Positions 10,330-21,344 are shown, numbered from the stretch's first letter. The stretch is 64,000 nt of DNA from Polynucleobacter sp. UB-Piko-W3 (GCF_018881635.1 NZ_JACVPY010000002.1:1505795-1569794); one strand, 5' to 3'. Program-made: numbers and translations. Notes: a model not told the origin generated them from the sequence alone.

Positions 10330-11850
10330 ATGGCAACGAACTATTTAAAGAAAATTTTATCGGCTCGCGTCTATGACGTAGCCAGAGAAACTGAGCTACA
10401 GCTCGCGCCTGAGCTCACCAAACGTTTGGGCAATCAGGTTCTCTTAAAAAGAGAGGATAACCAACCAGTTTTCTCATTCAAACTCCGTGGTGCCTATAAC
10501 AAGATGGCTCATTTATCCCCGGAAGCCATAAAACGCGGGGTAATTGCCGCTTCCGCAGGAAACCATGCCCAAGGGGTGGCTCTCTCAGCAGCCAAAATGA
10601 AATGTAAAGCCGTCATCGTGATGCCGGTAACTACGCCTAGCCTAAAAATTGATGCAGTGAGGGCCAGGGGCGGCTCTTGGGTAGAAATCATCCTGCATGG
10701 TGAGTCTTATAGTGATGCCTTCAAGCACTCAGAACTCTTGGGCAAAAAACGGGGTCTGACTTTTGTCCACCCATTTGATGACCCTGATGTCATTGCCGGT
10801 CAAGGAACAATCGCGCAAGAAATTTTTTCACAACACCAAGAACCAATCGATGCAATTTTTGTTGCCATCGGTGGTGGTGGCTTAATTTCTGGTATCGGCG
10901 AATACACCAAAGCAGTTAGCCCAAAGACTAAAGTCATTGGTGTACAAGCTTCCGACTCCGATGCTATGAATCAATCTCTCAAAGCAGGCAAACGTATCGA
11001 AATGAAAGATGTTGGTCTTTTTTCAGATGGTACTGCGGTGAAATTGGTTGGCAAAGAAACTTTCCGTATTTGTAAAAAGGTGGTTGACGAAATCGTCACT
11101 GTTGATACTGATGAAATCTGCGCAGCCATTAACGATGTCTTTACTGATACCCGTAGCATCCTTGAGCCTGCTGGCGCACTAGCAATTGCAGGCATGAAGA
11201 AGTATGTTCAGAAAAAGCGTATTCAGAAGAAAACGCTTGTGGCAGTTGCCTGTGGCGCCAATATGAACTTTAGTCGTCTACGCTTTGTAGCAGAACGCGC
11301 AGATGTTGGTGAGTTTCGTGAAGCAGTATTTGCTGTGACTATTCCTGAAGAGCGAGGATCGTTTAAGCGTTTCTGCCAATTACTCGGCAAGCGTAACGTG
11401 ACAGAATTTAACTATCGTATTGGCGATCAAAGCGAAGCGCATATTTTTGTTGGTGTCAGCACTCAAAAAGCGGGCGACAGCGAGGCAATTGCAAAACACT
11501 TCCGTAAAGCGAAGTTTGCAACGATTGACTTAACGCATGATGAGCTGGCGAAGTCTCATCTACGTCATATGGTGGGTGGTCACTCTGTACTTGCTAAAGA
11601 TGAATTACTCTACCGCTTTGAGTTTCCAGAACGTCCGGGGGCTCTAATGAAATTCTTAACCAGCATGGCACCGAACTGGAATATTAGCTTGTTCCATTAC
11701 CGTAACCATGGTGCGGACTACGGCCGCATTCTAGTAGGTATACAGGTCCCCAAGAATGAGCAAAAGAAATTCCAAGTATTTTTAGAGAAATTAGCCTATC
11801 CGCATTGGGATGAAAGCAATAACCCTGCTTATCGTCTTTTCCTGAAATGA
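10330..11850 (+). CDS. ilvA: Threonine ammonia-lyase (biosynthetic threonine dehydratase)
   Basis: PLP enzyme that deaminates threonine to 2-oxobutanoate, the first step to isoleucine. The PLP lysine is K51 in FSFKLRGAYN, and the phosphate-binding loop is GGGGLISGIGEY. The 506-residue length with a C-terminal regulatory half (about 330-506) containing two ACT-like subdomains indicates the long, isoleucine-regulated biosynthetic form rather than the short catabolic one. It is divergent from the FAD oxidase gene across a 134-base gap and is followed 15 bases later by a nucleotidase. Confidence 0.94.
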   Translation: MATNYLKKILSARVYDVARETELQLAPELTKRLGNQVLLKREDNQPVFSFKLRGAYNKMAHLSPEAIKRGVIAASAGNHAQGVALSAAKMKCKAVIVMPVTTPSLKIDAVRARGGSWVEIILHGESYSDAFKHSELLGKKRGLTFVHPFDDPDVIAGQGTIAQEIFSQHQEPIDAIFVAIGGGGLISGIGEYTKAVSPKTKVIGVQASDSDAMNQSLKAGKRIEMKDVGLFSDGTAVKLVGKETFRICKKVVDEIVTVDTDEICAAINDVFTDTRSILEPAGALAIAGMKKYVQKKRIQKKTLVAVACGANMNFSRLRFVAERADVGEFREAVFAVTIPEERGSFKRFCQLLGKRNVTEFNYRIGDQSEAHIFVGVSTQKAGDSEAIAKHFRKAKFATIDLTHDELAKSHLRHMVGGHSVLAKDELLYRFEFPERPGALMKFLTSMAPNWNISLFHYRNHGADYGRILVGIQVPKNEQKKFQVFLEKLAYPHWDESNNPAYRLFLK

Positions 11851-11865
11851 AACTGAATACGTAAG

Positions 11866-12774
11866 ATGTCATATACGCTCACCGGAAAACTTGTCGTTGC
11901 GATTTCTTCGCGCGCCCTGTTTGATTTTGAAGAAGAGAATCGCATCTTCGAATCGGCCGATGACAGCGCCTACATGAAGTTACAACTTGAGCGCCTAAGT
12001 GAGGCAGCTCAAAAAGGTGTGGCATTTCCCTTGGTCAAAAAACTTCTTGCCTTTAATGACGAGGGTATGCAACGCGTTGAGGTGGTGATCCTCTCCCGCA
12101 ATGATCCAGTCAGCGGCTTAAGAGTATTCCGCTCTGCAGAACACCATGGCTTACATCTTGAACGTGGTGTATTTACAAGAGGTCGTCCTCCATATCACTA
12201 CCTACGCTCATTGCACGCTAATCTTTTCTTATCTGCAAATGAAGATGATGTGCGAGCCACCATTGATGCAGGCTTCCCAGCAGCACGCGTCTATCCAGAA
12301 TCAAGCAAAACAGCAGAATCACATCCAAATGAGATTCGTATTGCATTTGACGGAGATGCAGTACTTTTTTCAGATGAGGCAGAGCAGGTTTTCCAGAAAA
12401 AAGGTCTTGAGGCTTTTGTAGATCATGAAAGCAAGAAGGTCGATATTCCACTGCCGCCAGGGCCCTTCAAACCCTTACTGGAAGCACTTCATAGTCTGCA
12501 ACGCTCCACTAGCGAAAACGGTATGAGGATTCGTACTGCCTTGGTTACTGCACGCTCCGCTCCTGCACATGAACGTGCCATTCGGACTCTGATGGCATGG
12601 GGCATTGATGTAGATGAAGCAATGTTCCTCGGTGGTTTATCAAAGAGTGAGTTCTTAAGAGAATTCGAGCCAGACTTCTTCTTCGATGATCAAACTGGTC
12701 ATTGCCAATCAGCAGCATCTGTTGCGCCTACTGGCCATGTGGTATCAGGCGTATCGAACAAACCTAAGAAGTAA
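11866..12774 (+). CDS. 5'-nucleotidase, cytosolic NT5C1-like family
   Basis: A 302-residue protein resembling the 5'-nucleotidase family related to animal cytosolic NT5C1A, which dephosphorylates nucleoside monophosphates. Supporting motifs are VVAISSRALFDFEEENRIFE at the N-terminus, AFDGDAVLFSDEAE (a HAD-like acidic motif) around residue 160, and FFFDDQTGHC near the C-terminus. It lies between ilvA and queF, all on the plus strand with short gaps (15 and 12 bases). The substrate is inferred from the family, not visible from the sequence. Confidence 0.82.
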   Translation: MSYTLTGKLVVAISSRALFDFEEENRIFESADDSAYMKLQLERLSEAAQKGVAFPLVKKLLAFNDEGMQRVEVVILSRNDPVSGLRVFRSAEHHGLHLERGVFTRGRPPYHYLRSLHANLFLSANEDDVRATIDAGFPAARVYPESSKTAESHPNEIRIAFDGDAVLFSDEAEQVFQKKGLEAFVDHESKKVDIPLPPGPFKPLLEALHSLQRSTSENGMRIRTALVTARSAPAHERAIRTLMAWGIDVDEAMFLGGLSKSEFLREFEPDFFFDDQTGHCQSAASVAPTGHVVSGVSNKPKK

Positions 12775-12786
12775 GCAAATATATTA

Positions 12787-13614
12787 ATGGCAACAATATC
12801 TCTTGGACAAGCAACGCAATATCCAGATCAATATGATCCGAGCTTGCTCTTTCCGATTCCTAGAATTGAGAACCGCAAAAAACTAGGCCTTCAAGAAGGT
12901 CGAGTATTGCCTTTCGTTGGTGTTGATATTTGGAATGCTTTTGAACTCAGCTGGCTCAATAAAAAAGGTAAGCCTCAAATAGCATTAGCAGAGTTTCAAA
13001 TTCCTGCAGACTCCCCTAATATGGTTGAGTCTAAGTCCTTCAAGCTTTATCTCAATAGCCTAAATAGTGCTCGCTTCGAAGATGAGAATGAAGTCAAAGA
13101 AAGGCTCACCACTGATTTATCAGCAATCGCTGGCAGTAAGATCACAACCCGCATCAACCCAACTGAAGTAATTGCTAAAAAAGGTATGCAAGAAATGGGA
13201 GGCATCCTAATGGATCGCCTGGATATTGAAATAGATCCGAATCTCCCTGCAGACCCAAGCCTGCTTGGAGTCAATGAATCATTTGGGCCAATTGAACAGT
13301 GCTTAGTTTCCCATTTACTGAAATCGAACTGTCCCGTAACAGGGCAGCCAGACTGGGCTAGCGTGCAGATTCGTTATCAAGGGCGCCCAATTCTTGAGGA
13401 AGGTTTATTACGCTACCTCATTGGCTTCAGACAATTAGGAGAGTTTCATGAGCACTGTGTTGAAACGATCTTCACCGACATCAAGCGCCAGTGCAAACCG
13501 GAAAAACTCTCTGTCTATGCGCGCTACACAAGACGGGGTGGACTCGATATCAATCCATTTAGAACGGATCACAACTCACCGTGGCCTGAAAATATTCGGC
13601 ACGCACGCCAATAA
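12787..13614 (+). CDS. queF: NADPH-dependent 7-cyano-7-deazaguanine reductase
   Basis: Reduces preQ0 to preQ1 in queuosine synthesis. At 275 residues it is the long, two-domain QueF form. The N-terminal part carries the QueF motif ESKSFKLYLNSLN, and the catalytic cysteine lies in SNCPVTGQPDW near residue 181 with the partner Asp in the same motif. FHEHCVETIF near 220 is also typical. A strong palindromic terminator follows. No other queuosine genes are in the window. Confidence 0.94.
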   Translation: MATISLGQATQYPDQYDPSLLFPIPRIENRKKLGLQEGRVLPFVGVDIWNAFELSWLNKKGKPQIALAEFQIPADSPNMVESKSFKLYLNSLNSARFEDENEVKERLTTDLSAIAGSKITTRINPTEVIAKKGMQEMGGILMDRLDIEIDPNLPADPSLLGVNESFGPIEQCLVSHLLKSNCPVTGQPDWASVQIRYQGRPILEEGLLRYLIGFRQLGEFHEHCVETIFTDIKRQCKPEKLSVYARYTRRGGLDINPFRTDHNSPWPENIRHARQ

Positions 13615-13631
13615 AATAGGAGTAGGTAAAT

Positions 13632-13667
13632 AAAAACCCCTTCTAGGAATTCCTAGAAGGGGTTTTT
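13632..13667. terminator. Bidirectional terminator between queF and ssb
   Basis: A perfect 36-base palindrome with A-tract, GC-rich stem (CCCCTTCTAGGA) and T-tract lies between the convergent queF and ssb genes. Because it carries A5 at one end and T5 at the other, it can act in both directions. Confidence 0.85.
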
Positions 13668-13686
13668 GCTATTACGGTTTTACTAT

Positions 13687-14142
13687 TTAAAACGGAATAT
13701 CGTCATCCATTGCACCGAGTGATGCGGCATTAGATGATGCTGGAGCAGACTGCTCAGCCGGCTTTGAACGAGCATAGCTCTCGCCACCATCACCACTTCC
13801 ACTTACTGGCTTACCACCAAGCATTTGCATTGTTTCTGCAACGATCTCAGTAGAATACTTTTCTTGCCCACTGGCATCCGTCCATTTACGTGTTCGTAAA
13901 CGGCCTTCACAATAAACTTGGGAACCTTTTTTGAGGTATTGACCGGCGATTTCTGCGAGCTTACCAAAGAACGCAACACGATGCCATTCTGTGGTTTCTT
14001 TCATTTCACCAGTTTGCTTATCTTTGTAGCGATCAGATGTTGCTACTGAAATGTTTGTAACGGCATCGCCGCTTGGCATGTAACGTGTTTCTGGATCGCG
14101 CCCTACGTTACCTACGATGATGACTTTATTTACCGAAGCCAT
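13687..14142 (-). CDS. ssb: Single-stranded DNA-binding protein
   Basis: Coats single-stranded DNA in replication, repair and recombination. The N-terminal OB fold (residues 1-110) opens with [18 protein letters not shown] and contains [21 protein letters not shown] flexible Ser/Ala-rich linker and the acidic tail MDDDIPF, the docking site for partner proteins, complete a 151-residue protein. It lies downstream of an MFS gene on the same strand, and uvrA is divergent nearby; this trio is conserved in related bacteria. I saw no LexA box before ssb. Confidence 0.97.
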   Translation of the reverse strand: MASVNKVIIVGNVGRDPETRYMPSGDAVTNISVATSDRYKDKQTGEMKETTEWHRVAFFGKLAEIAGQYLKKGSQVYCEGRLRTRKWTDASGQEKYSTEIVAETMQMLGGKPVSGSGDGGESYARSKPAEQSAPASSNAASLGAMDDDIPF

Positions 14143-14222
14143 GTTGTCTCCCGAAGAAAAATACTGCTGTTATTGCTGCTCGAAATGTACTGCTCGTTTT
14201 AATTTAATCAATAGTGCTACGG

Positions 14223-15407
14223 CTATGTCTTTAGGGCTACATCCTTTGAGTCTGTTGCTCTCGCCGGCATTTCACCCATCGACCAAGCGATTATAAGCCA
14301 GCAAACTAAGAGGACTGTGCCGGCTGCAAAGACCGATAAATCACCATGGCTATCCATCAACCAACCCCCTAATAAGGCACCAGAAAAGAGACCAATGGAT
14401 TGGGTTGTGTTGTAAACCCCTAAAGCCGTTCCCTTCGACTCTTTTGCATAACGCGTCACTAATGAAGGTTGTAAAGCCTCTAGTAAGTTAAAGCCTACGA
14501 AATAAATCAGTAATGCGACTGTGATTAGCGTCACAGTTGAGGCTTGAGTAAAGATAATTTCGGCAATAATCAGAAGAATGATGGCGATTAATAAGACAAG
14601 TCGTATGCGCTGTTTTTTCTCGCCATAAATTAAAAGTGGCACCATAAAGACAAAAGAAAGCAGCACGACTGAGAGATAAATTTGCCAATGTGAAGCTAGC
14701 GGAAATCCAGCCTGCTCTAATAAGCGCGGTACTACTAAAAACATTGCCACTTGAGTGGCGTTTAATACAAATACTCCAATATTGAGACGCATCAGCTCTG
14801 GCCGTAGAAACACCACTTTGAGTGAATCTTGTTGCACAGGAACTTGAGGTTTGTTATCTGGTAATACAAAATAGGTCACAACCATTGCTATCACGCCTAA
14901 GATTGCGAGCACCACAAACATTCCGCTCAAAGTAATCATGCGGTACAGAGGAGCAGCAACAACCAAGGAAATAGCAAAAGATAGAGAAATGCTGGCACCA
15001 ACCAAAGCCATGGCTTGACTACGTACTTGTTCCCGGGTTAGATCGGCAACCCAAGCAGAAACAGCCGCAGAAATGGCTCCAGCACCCATAACGCCTCTAC
15101 CAATCGAGATCCACAGCAAATCATCTTTAGAGGCGCAAATTAAGGCTCCAGCAACAAATAAGGATAGGCCCCATAAAACGACTGTTTTTCTACCAATTCG
15201 GTCGGAAAGTCTGCCTAAAGGTATATGGAAGCAGGCCTGAACAATATTGAAAATTCCCAAGGCCAGCCCTATCAAGAAGGCTTGATCGCCTCCGGGCAAG
15301 TCTTTGGCATGAATGCTAAAGACGGGCAAAAGCAAGAAAAGGCCCAGCATACGCAGGCCAAAGATGCCTGCCAAGGCTAGAGAGGAGCGAAGTTCAGAAG
15401 GATTCAT
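14223..15407 (-). CDS. MFS transporter (12-TM, drug/metabolite efflux type)
   Basis: A 394-residue major facilitator protein with about 12 hydrophobic segments. The loop 2-3 MFS signature is visible as GRLSDRIGRKTVVLWGL (residues about 64-80). The overall form resembles DHA1-type efflux carriers, but the substrate is unknown. It starts 37 bases from the divergent uvrA start, and ssb lies 80 bases downstream on the same strand. Confidence 0.88.
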   Translation of the reverse strand: MNPSELRSSLALAGIFGLRMLGLFLLLPVFSIHAKDLPGGDQAFLIGLALGIFNIVQACFHIPLGRLSDRIGRKTVVLWGLSLFVAGALICASKDDLLWISIGRGVMGAGAISAAVSAWVADLTREQVRSQAMALVGASISLSFAISLVVAAPLYRMITLSGMFVVLAILGVIAMVVTYFVLPDNKPQVPVQQDSLKVVFLRPELMRLNIGVFVLNATQVAMFLVVPRLLEQAGFPLASHWQIYLSVVLLSFVFMVPLLIYGEKKQRIRLVLLIAIILLIIAEIIFTQASTVTLITVALLIYFVGFNLLEALQPSLVTRYAKESKGTALGVYNTTQSIGLFSGALLGGWLMDSHGDLSVFAAGTVLLVCWLIIAWSMGEMPARATDSKDVALKT

Positions 15408-15444
15408 GGGAAAGAGCTATATTAACAAGTTACGCTAAAAAATA

Positions 15445-18333
15445 ATGACTAACGAAATCAAGATCCGCGGTGCCCGCACCCATAACCTCAAAAATATCAA
15501 TCTAGACATCCCTAGAGAGAAATTAGTCGTCCTCACTGGATTGTCAGGCTCCGGCAAAAGCTCATTAGCTTTCGATACTCTCTATGCAGAAGGCCAGCGT
15601 CGCTATGTCGAATCGCTCTCTGCCTACGCGCGGCAGTTTTTGCAGCTCATGGAAAAGCCAGATGTCGACACCATAGAAGGTTTATCACCTGCAATTTCGA
15701 TTGAACAAAAAGCAACTAGCCATAACCCACGCTCAACTGTGGGAACTGTTACTGAAATTCATGATTACCTACGTCTGCTGTTCGCACGAGCAGGTACACC
15801 CCATTGCCCCGACCATGATCTTCCATTAGAAGCGCAAAGTGTTTCGCAAATGGTAGACACCGTACTGTCGATGCCAGAAGATACAAAGTTAATGATTCTG
15901 GCGCCGGTTGTCAGCGAACGCAAAGGCGAGTTTGTAGATCTCTTTCAAGACCTGCAGGCTCAAGGCTTTGTGCGCTTTCGAGTGCGCTCTGGTGGTGGCA
16001 CGGCCAATGCCGCAAAAGCAGCAATCTTTGAAGTAGATCAATTACCCACGCTGAAAAAAAACGATAAGCACTCCATTGAGGTAGTAGTGGATCGCATTAA
16101 AGTGCGCCCTGATATTCAGCAGCGTCTTGCGGAATCTTTTGAGACAGCTCTGCGACTAGCAGATGGCAAAGCCATGATTGTCGATATGGATAGTGGTAAA
16201 GAAATGATTTTCTCAAGCAAGTTTGCTTGCCCAGTTTGCTCATACTCCCTTCAAGAACTGGAGCCACGCCTCTTCTCATTTAATAATCCAATGGGTGCTT
16301 GCCCATCATGTGATGGCCTTGGTCATCAATCCTTTTTTGATCCAAAACGGATCGTTGCCCATCCAGATTTATCCCTGGCTTCTGGTGCGATCAAAGGCTG
16401 GGACCGTCGCAATCAGTTTTACTTCAAGTTACTGCAGACCTTGGCTAAGCACGGTGGCTTTGATGTGGAGAAGCCTTTTGAAACACTCTCTAAGAAACAG
16501 CAAGACCTCATCCTGCTGGGCTCAGGCGATGTGACTATTCCTTTTGAGTACATCAACGAGCGTGGAAAAAACACGACGCGAGAGCACGCCTTTGAAGGCA
16601 TCATTGCCAACTTTGAGCGTCGCTATCGTGAAACAGACTCCATGACTGTGCGTGAAGAGTTATCGCGCTATCAAAATGTACAAACTTGTCCAGTATGTAA
16701 TGGCACCCGCTTACGTAAGGAAGCGCGTTTTGTCAAAGTCGGCGAGAAAAAACAATCACGCGCTATTTATGAGATCAGCGCATTACCACTTAAAGAAGCA
16801 AAAGAGTATTTCGAAGCTCTAGAACTCAAAGGGGCTAAACGAGAAATTGCTGACAAGATTGTTAAAGAGCTTAGTGCACGCCTACGCTTCTTAAATGATG
16901 TAGGACTTGACTATCTTTCTCTTGAACGTAGCGCGGACACCCTTTCTGGCGGTGAAGCGCAGCGTATTCGCCTTGCAAGCCAGATTGGCTCTGGCTTAAC
17001 CGGAGTCATGTACGTTCTAGATGAACCATCTATTGGACTACATCAACGTGATAACGATCGTTTGATTGGCACACTCAAGCACTTACGCGATCTTGGTAAT
17101 AGCGTCTTAGTCGTTGAGCATGATGAGGATATGATTCGGGCGTCTGACTGGGTCATCGACATTGGTCCTGGTGCCGGCGTGCATGGTGGCGAGATTGTGG
17201 CTCAAGGCACTCCTGCTGAAGTTGAAGCAAATCTGAATTCTTTAACTGGTGCCTATCTTTCTGGTCGCGAAGCCATTGCAGTTCCAGAAAAACGCATTCC
17301 AGTTAATGATCGATTCTTAGAAATTCTCGGCGCACGTGGCAATAACTTGCAATCTGTGCACGCCAAAATTCCTGTAGGGCTACTGACTTGTGTTACTGGT
17401 GTTTCAGGGTCTGGTAAATCCACATTGATTAATGACACCTTGCATCATGCGGTGGCACAGCACCTTTATGGCTCTAACGCAGAACCAGCAGCACACGATT
17501 CAATGAAGGGCTTAGAACATTTTGACAAAGTCATTAGCGTAGATCAGTCACCGATTGGCAGAACACCGCGCTCTAACCCAGCAACCTATACAGGGCTATT
17601 TACACCGATTAGAGAACTTTTTGCAGGTGTTCCAGCGTCACGTGAGCGTGGCTATGAAGCTGGCCGCTTCTCTTTTAACGTTAAGGGTGGTCGCTGTGAC
17701 TCTTGTGAAGGGGATGGTGTACTGAAAGTAGAAATGCACTTTTTGCCAGACGTGTATGTGCCTTGTGATGTTTGTCATGGCAAGCGTTACAACCGCGAAA
17801 CTTTGGACATTCGCTACAAGGGTAAGAACATTCATGAAGTTCTGTCGATGACCATCGAACAAGCACATGAATTCTTTGAGGCTGTTCCGATTGTTAAACG
17901 TAAACTCAAAACTCTGCTTGATGTTGGCTTAGGTTATGTCAAGCTTGGGCAGAGTGCTACCACCCTATCTGGCGGTGAGGCACAACGTGTCAAGCTTTCA
18001 CTTGAGCTCTCTAAACGCGATACCGGTAGAACCCTATATATCCTGGATGAACCGACTACTGGTTTACATTTCCATGATATCCAGCTATTGCTTACAGTAA
18101 TTCAGACATTGAAAAAGCAAGGCAACACTATCGTCATCATTGAGCACAACTTAGATGTGATCAAGACTGCCGACTGGATTATTGATTTAGGACCTAAGGG
18201 TGGTGCTGGTGGTGGGCAAATTATCGCTACCGGAACACCAGAAGATGTGGCTAAAAATGCAGCCAGCTTTACTGGTCATTATTTAGCGCCATTACTAACG
18301 CGCAAGTCTGTTGCAGCTAAAAAGAAAAAATAA
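15445..18333 (+). CDS. uvrA: Excinuclease ABC subunit A
   Basis: DNA damage-recognition ATPase of nucleotide excision repair. The 962-residue protein has two ABC modules: Walker [10 protein letters not shown] at 32-40 and GVSGSGKST near 652, and two LSGGEAQR signature motifs. Zinc-binding CxxC pairs occur in both halves (CPVC...CPSC near residues 258-288 and CDSC...CDVC near 750-780). A lysine-rich tail ends it. Its start is 37 bases from the divergent MFS start. It converges on the antiporter gene across 24 bases, with no clear terminator. Confidence 0.97.
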   Translation: MTNEIKIRGARTHNLKNINLDIPREKLVVLTGLSGSGKSSLAFDTLYAEGQRRYVESLSAYARQFLQLMEKPDVDTIEGLSPAISIEQKATSHNPRSTVGTVTEIHDYLRLLFARAGTPHCPDHDLPLEAQSVSQMVDTVLSMPEDTKLMILAPVVSERKGEFVDLFQDLQAQGFVRFRVRSGGGTANAAKAAIFEVDQLPTLKKNDKHSIEVVVDRIKVRPDIQQRLAESFETALRLADGKAMIVDMDSGKEMIFSSKFACPVCSYSLQELEPRLFSFNNPMGACPSCDGLGHQSFFDPKRIVAHPDLSLASGAIKGWDRRNQFYFKLLQTLAKHGGFDVEKPFETLSKKQQDLILLGSGDVTIPFEYINERGKNTTREHAFEGIIANFERRYRETDSMTVREELSRYQNVQTCPVCNGTRLRKEARFVKVGEKKQSRAIYEISALPLKEAKEYFEALELKGAKREIADKIVKELSARLRFLNDVGLDYLSLERSADTLSGGEAQRIRLASQIGSGLTGVMYVLDEPSIGLHQRDNDRLIGTLKHLRDLGNSVLVVEHDEDMIRASDWVIDIGPGAGVHGGEIVAQGTPAEVEANLNSLTGAYLSGREAIAVPEKRIPVNDRFLEILGARGNNLQSVHAKIPVGLLTCVTGVSGSGKSTLINDTLHHAVAQHLYGSNAEPAAHDSMKGLEHFDKVISVDQSPIGRTPRSNPATYTGLFTPIRELFAGVPASRERGYEAGRFSFNVKGGRCDSCEGDGVLKVEMHFLPDVYVPCDVCHGKRYNRETLDIRYKGKNIHEVLSMTIEQAHEFFEAVPIVKRKLKTLLDVGLGYVKLGQSATTLSGGEAQRVKLSLELSKRDTGRTLYILDEPTTGLHFHDIQLLLTVIQTLKKQGNTIVIIEHNLDVIKTADWIIDLGPKGGAGGGQIIATGTPEDVAKNAASFTGHYLAPLLTRKSVAAKKKK

Positions 18334-18357
18334 TATCGGCTGAAGAAGTGATTGATA

Positions 18358-20340
18358 TCAGAGTAATTTAGCTTCAGCCAAATCAGTCGCTTCTGAATTG
18401 CCTGAGATCACTAAAATATCATTCGCCTCAAGCTTCAGTTCGGGAGCAAGTGTAAGCTGCACATAATCAGCGCTTGCTGTTTTTCGACGGACAGCCTGAA
18501 CACTGACTCCCTCATTTTCAAGATCAAGCGCGCCAAGGGTTTTACCAACAGCTTGGGAGTGCGGTAATAGCGTAATCGCATGCAAACGCCAAGACTCGTT
18601 TGACCCAAAGTCATCATCTGCAGAGCCCCGGAAATAACCCCTCAATAAGCTATAGCGCTCTTCACGAGCAGTAGTAATTCGTCTGACCACCTTGCGCATC
18701 GGTACGCCCATGATCAGTAAGACATGAGAAGCAATCATGAGGCTGCCCTCAATGAGCTCCGGAATGACTTCAGTAGCACCAGCGGCCTGTAATTTTGCAA
18801 TATCAGCATCATCCCTAGTGCGAACCAATATCGTCATGCCTGGACGCAAGTGCTCTACTTGTCTTAGGACGCGTATGCTTGCCGCAGTATCTGCATAGGT
18901 AATGACTACCGCTTTTGCTCGAGAGAGGCCGGCAGCAATCAAATAGTTCTCACGACTAGCATCGCCATAAACAACGTTATCACCAGCAGCAGCCGCTTCT
19001 TTAACACGATCAGGATCCAAATCCAAAGCAATGTAAGGAATCTTTTCTTGATCTAGCATCCTTGCCAAGCTTTGACCTGAGCGACCAAAACCACAAATCA
19101 CAACATGGTTTTCATTGCGCACACTCTTTGCTGCTACCCGGGTCAAAGCGAGTGATTGCAATAGCCATTCATTACTAGAGAAGCGCATTGCAATAAGATC
19201 GCTATATTCAATTAAGAAAGGCGCACAGAACATCGAGATCAGCATTGCTGCTAACACTGCCTGACTCAAAGTGGGATCAATTAAATCTAAGCCATCAATT
19301 TGAGTTAGCAAAACAAAACCAAATTCGCCTGCCTGAGCCAGACATAAGCCGGTTCGAATGGAGATCCCAGTGCTAGAACCAAATGCCTTAGAGAGTAAAG
19401 CAATGAGGCCGAATTTGAATACCAGCGGGCCTATTAGCAAGGCCAAAACTAAGATCCATTGCTCTCGAATGACATTGAAATCGAGCAGCATGCCAATCGT
19501 AATAAAGAAAAGTCCAAGCAAGACATCGCGGAAAGGTTTGATGTCTTCCTCAACTTGGTGGCGATAGGGTGTCTCGGCAATCAACATGCCCGCCAAAAAT
19601 GCGCCGAGCGCTAAAGACAAACCGAAGTGCTCAGTCAAGCCCGCCATGCCCAAAACAATTAATAAAAGATTGAGCATGAATAATTCTTGAGAGCGCAACT
19701 TGGCAACCAACTTGAACCAGCGGCTCATCAGTGTTTGACCGATAAAGAAAATCAACACTAATGCAATCATGATCTTGACTGATGCAGCAGTAAGTGCAAC
19801 AAATAAGTCTGTAGGATTTTTTCCAAGCGATGGCAGTAAGATCAACAAGAAGACGACTGCTAAATCTTGAAATAGCAAAATACCAATCACATTACGACCG
19901 TGCTCTGTCTCTAACTCAGCCCGATCAGAAATCAATTTAATTACGATGGCAGTCGAAGACATTGCTAAAGCGCCGCCCAAAGCAATTGCCGCATGCCAAG
20001 AGATGGGATAAATCCAGTTCATCAGCAAACTAGCTGGAACTGCCAAAAGTATGGTCAAAATTACCTGGCTAGCGCCAAGACCAAATACGATCTTGCGCAT
20101 TGCCCTCAGCTTATTGAGGTTAAATTCCAGGCCGATTGAAAACATCAAGAAAACAACCCCAAATTCAGCCAAATACTTTACCGTGGCAGAGTCGCTTGCT
20201 AGACCAAGGGCATTAGGGCCAATCAGGACACCAATGGCTAAATAGCCCAAAATAGGGGGTAAGCCAAAATAGCGGAAAATAACCACTCCGGCCACACCAG
20301 AGGCCAAGAGAATGAGAGTTAATTGAAGGGCTGACGGCAT
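18358..20340 (-). CDS. CPA2 family monovalent cation:proton antiporter (Kef/YbaL type)
   Basis: A 660-residue inner-membrane protein. Residues about 1-385 form a 12-13 segment CPA2 exchanger domain (GYLAIGVLIGPNALGL early; ALGGALAMSSTAIVIKLISD around 122). A cytoplasmic RCK/TrkA-N nucleotide-binding domain begins near 410 (HVVICGFGRSGQSLARML), and a TrkA-C domain lies near the end (LTLAPELKLEANDILVISG). It likely exchanges K+ or Na+ for H+, gated by nucleotide binding. I give no gene symbol because KefB, KefC and YbaL cannot be separated by eye. Its ATG is only 11 bases from the divergent kdsD start. Confidence 0.88.
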   Translation of the reverse strand: MPSALQLTLILLASGVAGVVIFRYFGLPPILGYLAIGVLIGPNALGLASDSATVKYLAEFGVVFLMFSIGLEFNLNKLRAMRKIVFGLGASQVILTILLAVPASLLMNWIYPISWHAAIALGGALAMSSTAIVIKLISDRAELETEHGRNVIGILLFQDLAVVFLLILLPSLGKNPTDLFVALTAASVKIMIALVLIFFIGQTLMSRWFKLVAKLRSQELFMLNLLLIVLGMAGLTEHFGLSLALGAFLAGMLIAETPYRHQVEEDIKPFRDVLLGLFFITIGMLLDFNVIREQWILVLALLIGPLVFKFGLIALLSKAFGSSTGISIRTGLCLAQAGEFGFVLLTQIDGLDLIDPTLSQAVLAAMLISMFCAPFLIEYSDLIAMRFSSNEWLLQSLALTRVAAKSVRNENHVVICGFGRSGQSLARMLDQEKIPYIALDLDPDRVKEAAAAGDNVVYGDASRENYLIAAGLSRAKAVVITYADTAASIRVLRQVEHLRPGMTILVRTRDDADIAKLQAAGATEVIPELIEGSLMIASHVLLIMGVPMRKVVRRITTAREERYSLLRGYFRGSADDDFGSNESWRLHAITLLPHSQAVGKTLGALDLENEGVSVQAVRRKTASADYVQLTLAPELKLEANDILVISGNSEATDLAEAKLL

Positions 20341-20351
20341 ATACTTACCCG

Positions 20352-21344
20352 ATGATAGCTAAGACTCGAGAACGAACCCTAAAGCTTGCACGCGATACCC
20401 TCACTATTGAGGCTGCCGCACTGCAAACGATGCGCGACCGCCTTGAAGGGCCTAATGCTGATGCCCTTGTGCTGGCGGTTGAACTACTCCATGGCTGCAA
20501 AGGCAGAATTGTGGTGTCTGGCATCGGTAAATCTGGTCACATTGCACGCAAAATTGCTGCCACCTTTGCCTCTACTGGTTCCCCTGCTTTCTTTGTTCAC
20601 CCAGCTGAGGCCAGTCATGGTGACTTAGGAATGGTAACTCGGGATGATGTTTTTGTAGCACTCTCAAATTCTGGTGAGACCGATGAACTACTAACCATTG
20701 TTCCCATCATCAAGCGTACTGGGGCAAAACTGATTGCATTAACTGGTGCACCGAATTCATCTCTTGCAAAACTGGCTGATGCACACATAGACACTAGCGT
20801 TGAAAAAGAAGCTTGTCCACTCAATCTTGCACCAACCACGAGCACTACCGCAGCATTAGCAATGGGAGATGCCTTAGCAGTTGCCTTGTTAGATGCAAGA
20901 GGATTTGAAGCGGAGGATTTCATCCGCTCGCATCCAGGTGGCAGACTTGGTCGTAAACAACTTATGCATGTCAGCGAAGTGATGCGCAGCTTTGATGGCA
21001 CACCAAAAATTTCCGTTGAAGCTTCATTACAAGATGCTTTGCTAGAGATGACCTCTAAGCGGATGGGTATGGTTGTTGTCTTAGATCAAGACAACAAAGT
21101 ATTTGGCATTTTGACTGATGGCGATCTACGCCGCCTGTTAGAAAAGAAAACTAATCTTGATGGCATCACCTTAAAAAGTGCCACCACACCTGGGCCCCGC
21201 ACCATTCCACCTGAGCTTCTTGCAGAAGAGGCAATTGAGATGATGGAGAAACATCGCATTAATCATTTGGTTGTCAGCAATAGCAATGGGCAACTATTAG
21301 GCGCACTCAATCTGCATGATTTGTTTGCAGCAAAAGTTATTTAA
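20352..21344 (+). CDS. kdsD: D-arabinose-5-phosphate isomerase
   Basis: Interconverts ribulose-5-P and arabinose-5-P, feeding Kdo synthesis for LPS. The SIS domain (about residues 35-170) includes VSGIGKSGHIARKIAATFAS and ALSNSGETDELL. It is followed by GDALAVALLDARGF and two CBS domains (about 205-330). Length 330 is typical. It opens a plus-strand run kdsD-kdsC-lptC-lptA-lptB that couples Kdo synthesis to LPS transport. Confidence 0.95.
   Translation: MIAKTRERTLKLARDTLTIEAAALQTMRDRLEGPNADALVLAVELLHGCKGRIVVSGIGKSGHIARKIAATFASTGSPAFFVHPAEASHGDLGMVTRDDVFVALSNSGETDELLTIVPIIKRTGAKLIALTGAPNSSLAKLADAHIDTSVEKEACPLNLAPTTSTTAALAMGDALAVALLDARGFEAEDFIRSHPGGRLGRKQLMHVSEVMRSFDGTPKISVEASLQDALLEMTSKRMGMVVVLDQDNKVFGILTDGDLRRLLEKKTNLDGITLKSATTPGPRTIPPELLAEEAIEMMEKHRINHLVVSNSNGQLLGALNLHDLFAAKVI

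Noticed and set aside
14143..14222. LexA box before ssb or uvrA
   Set aside because: Neither upstream region contains CTGT-N8-ACAG; the CTGCTG runs before ssb do not fit.
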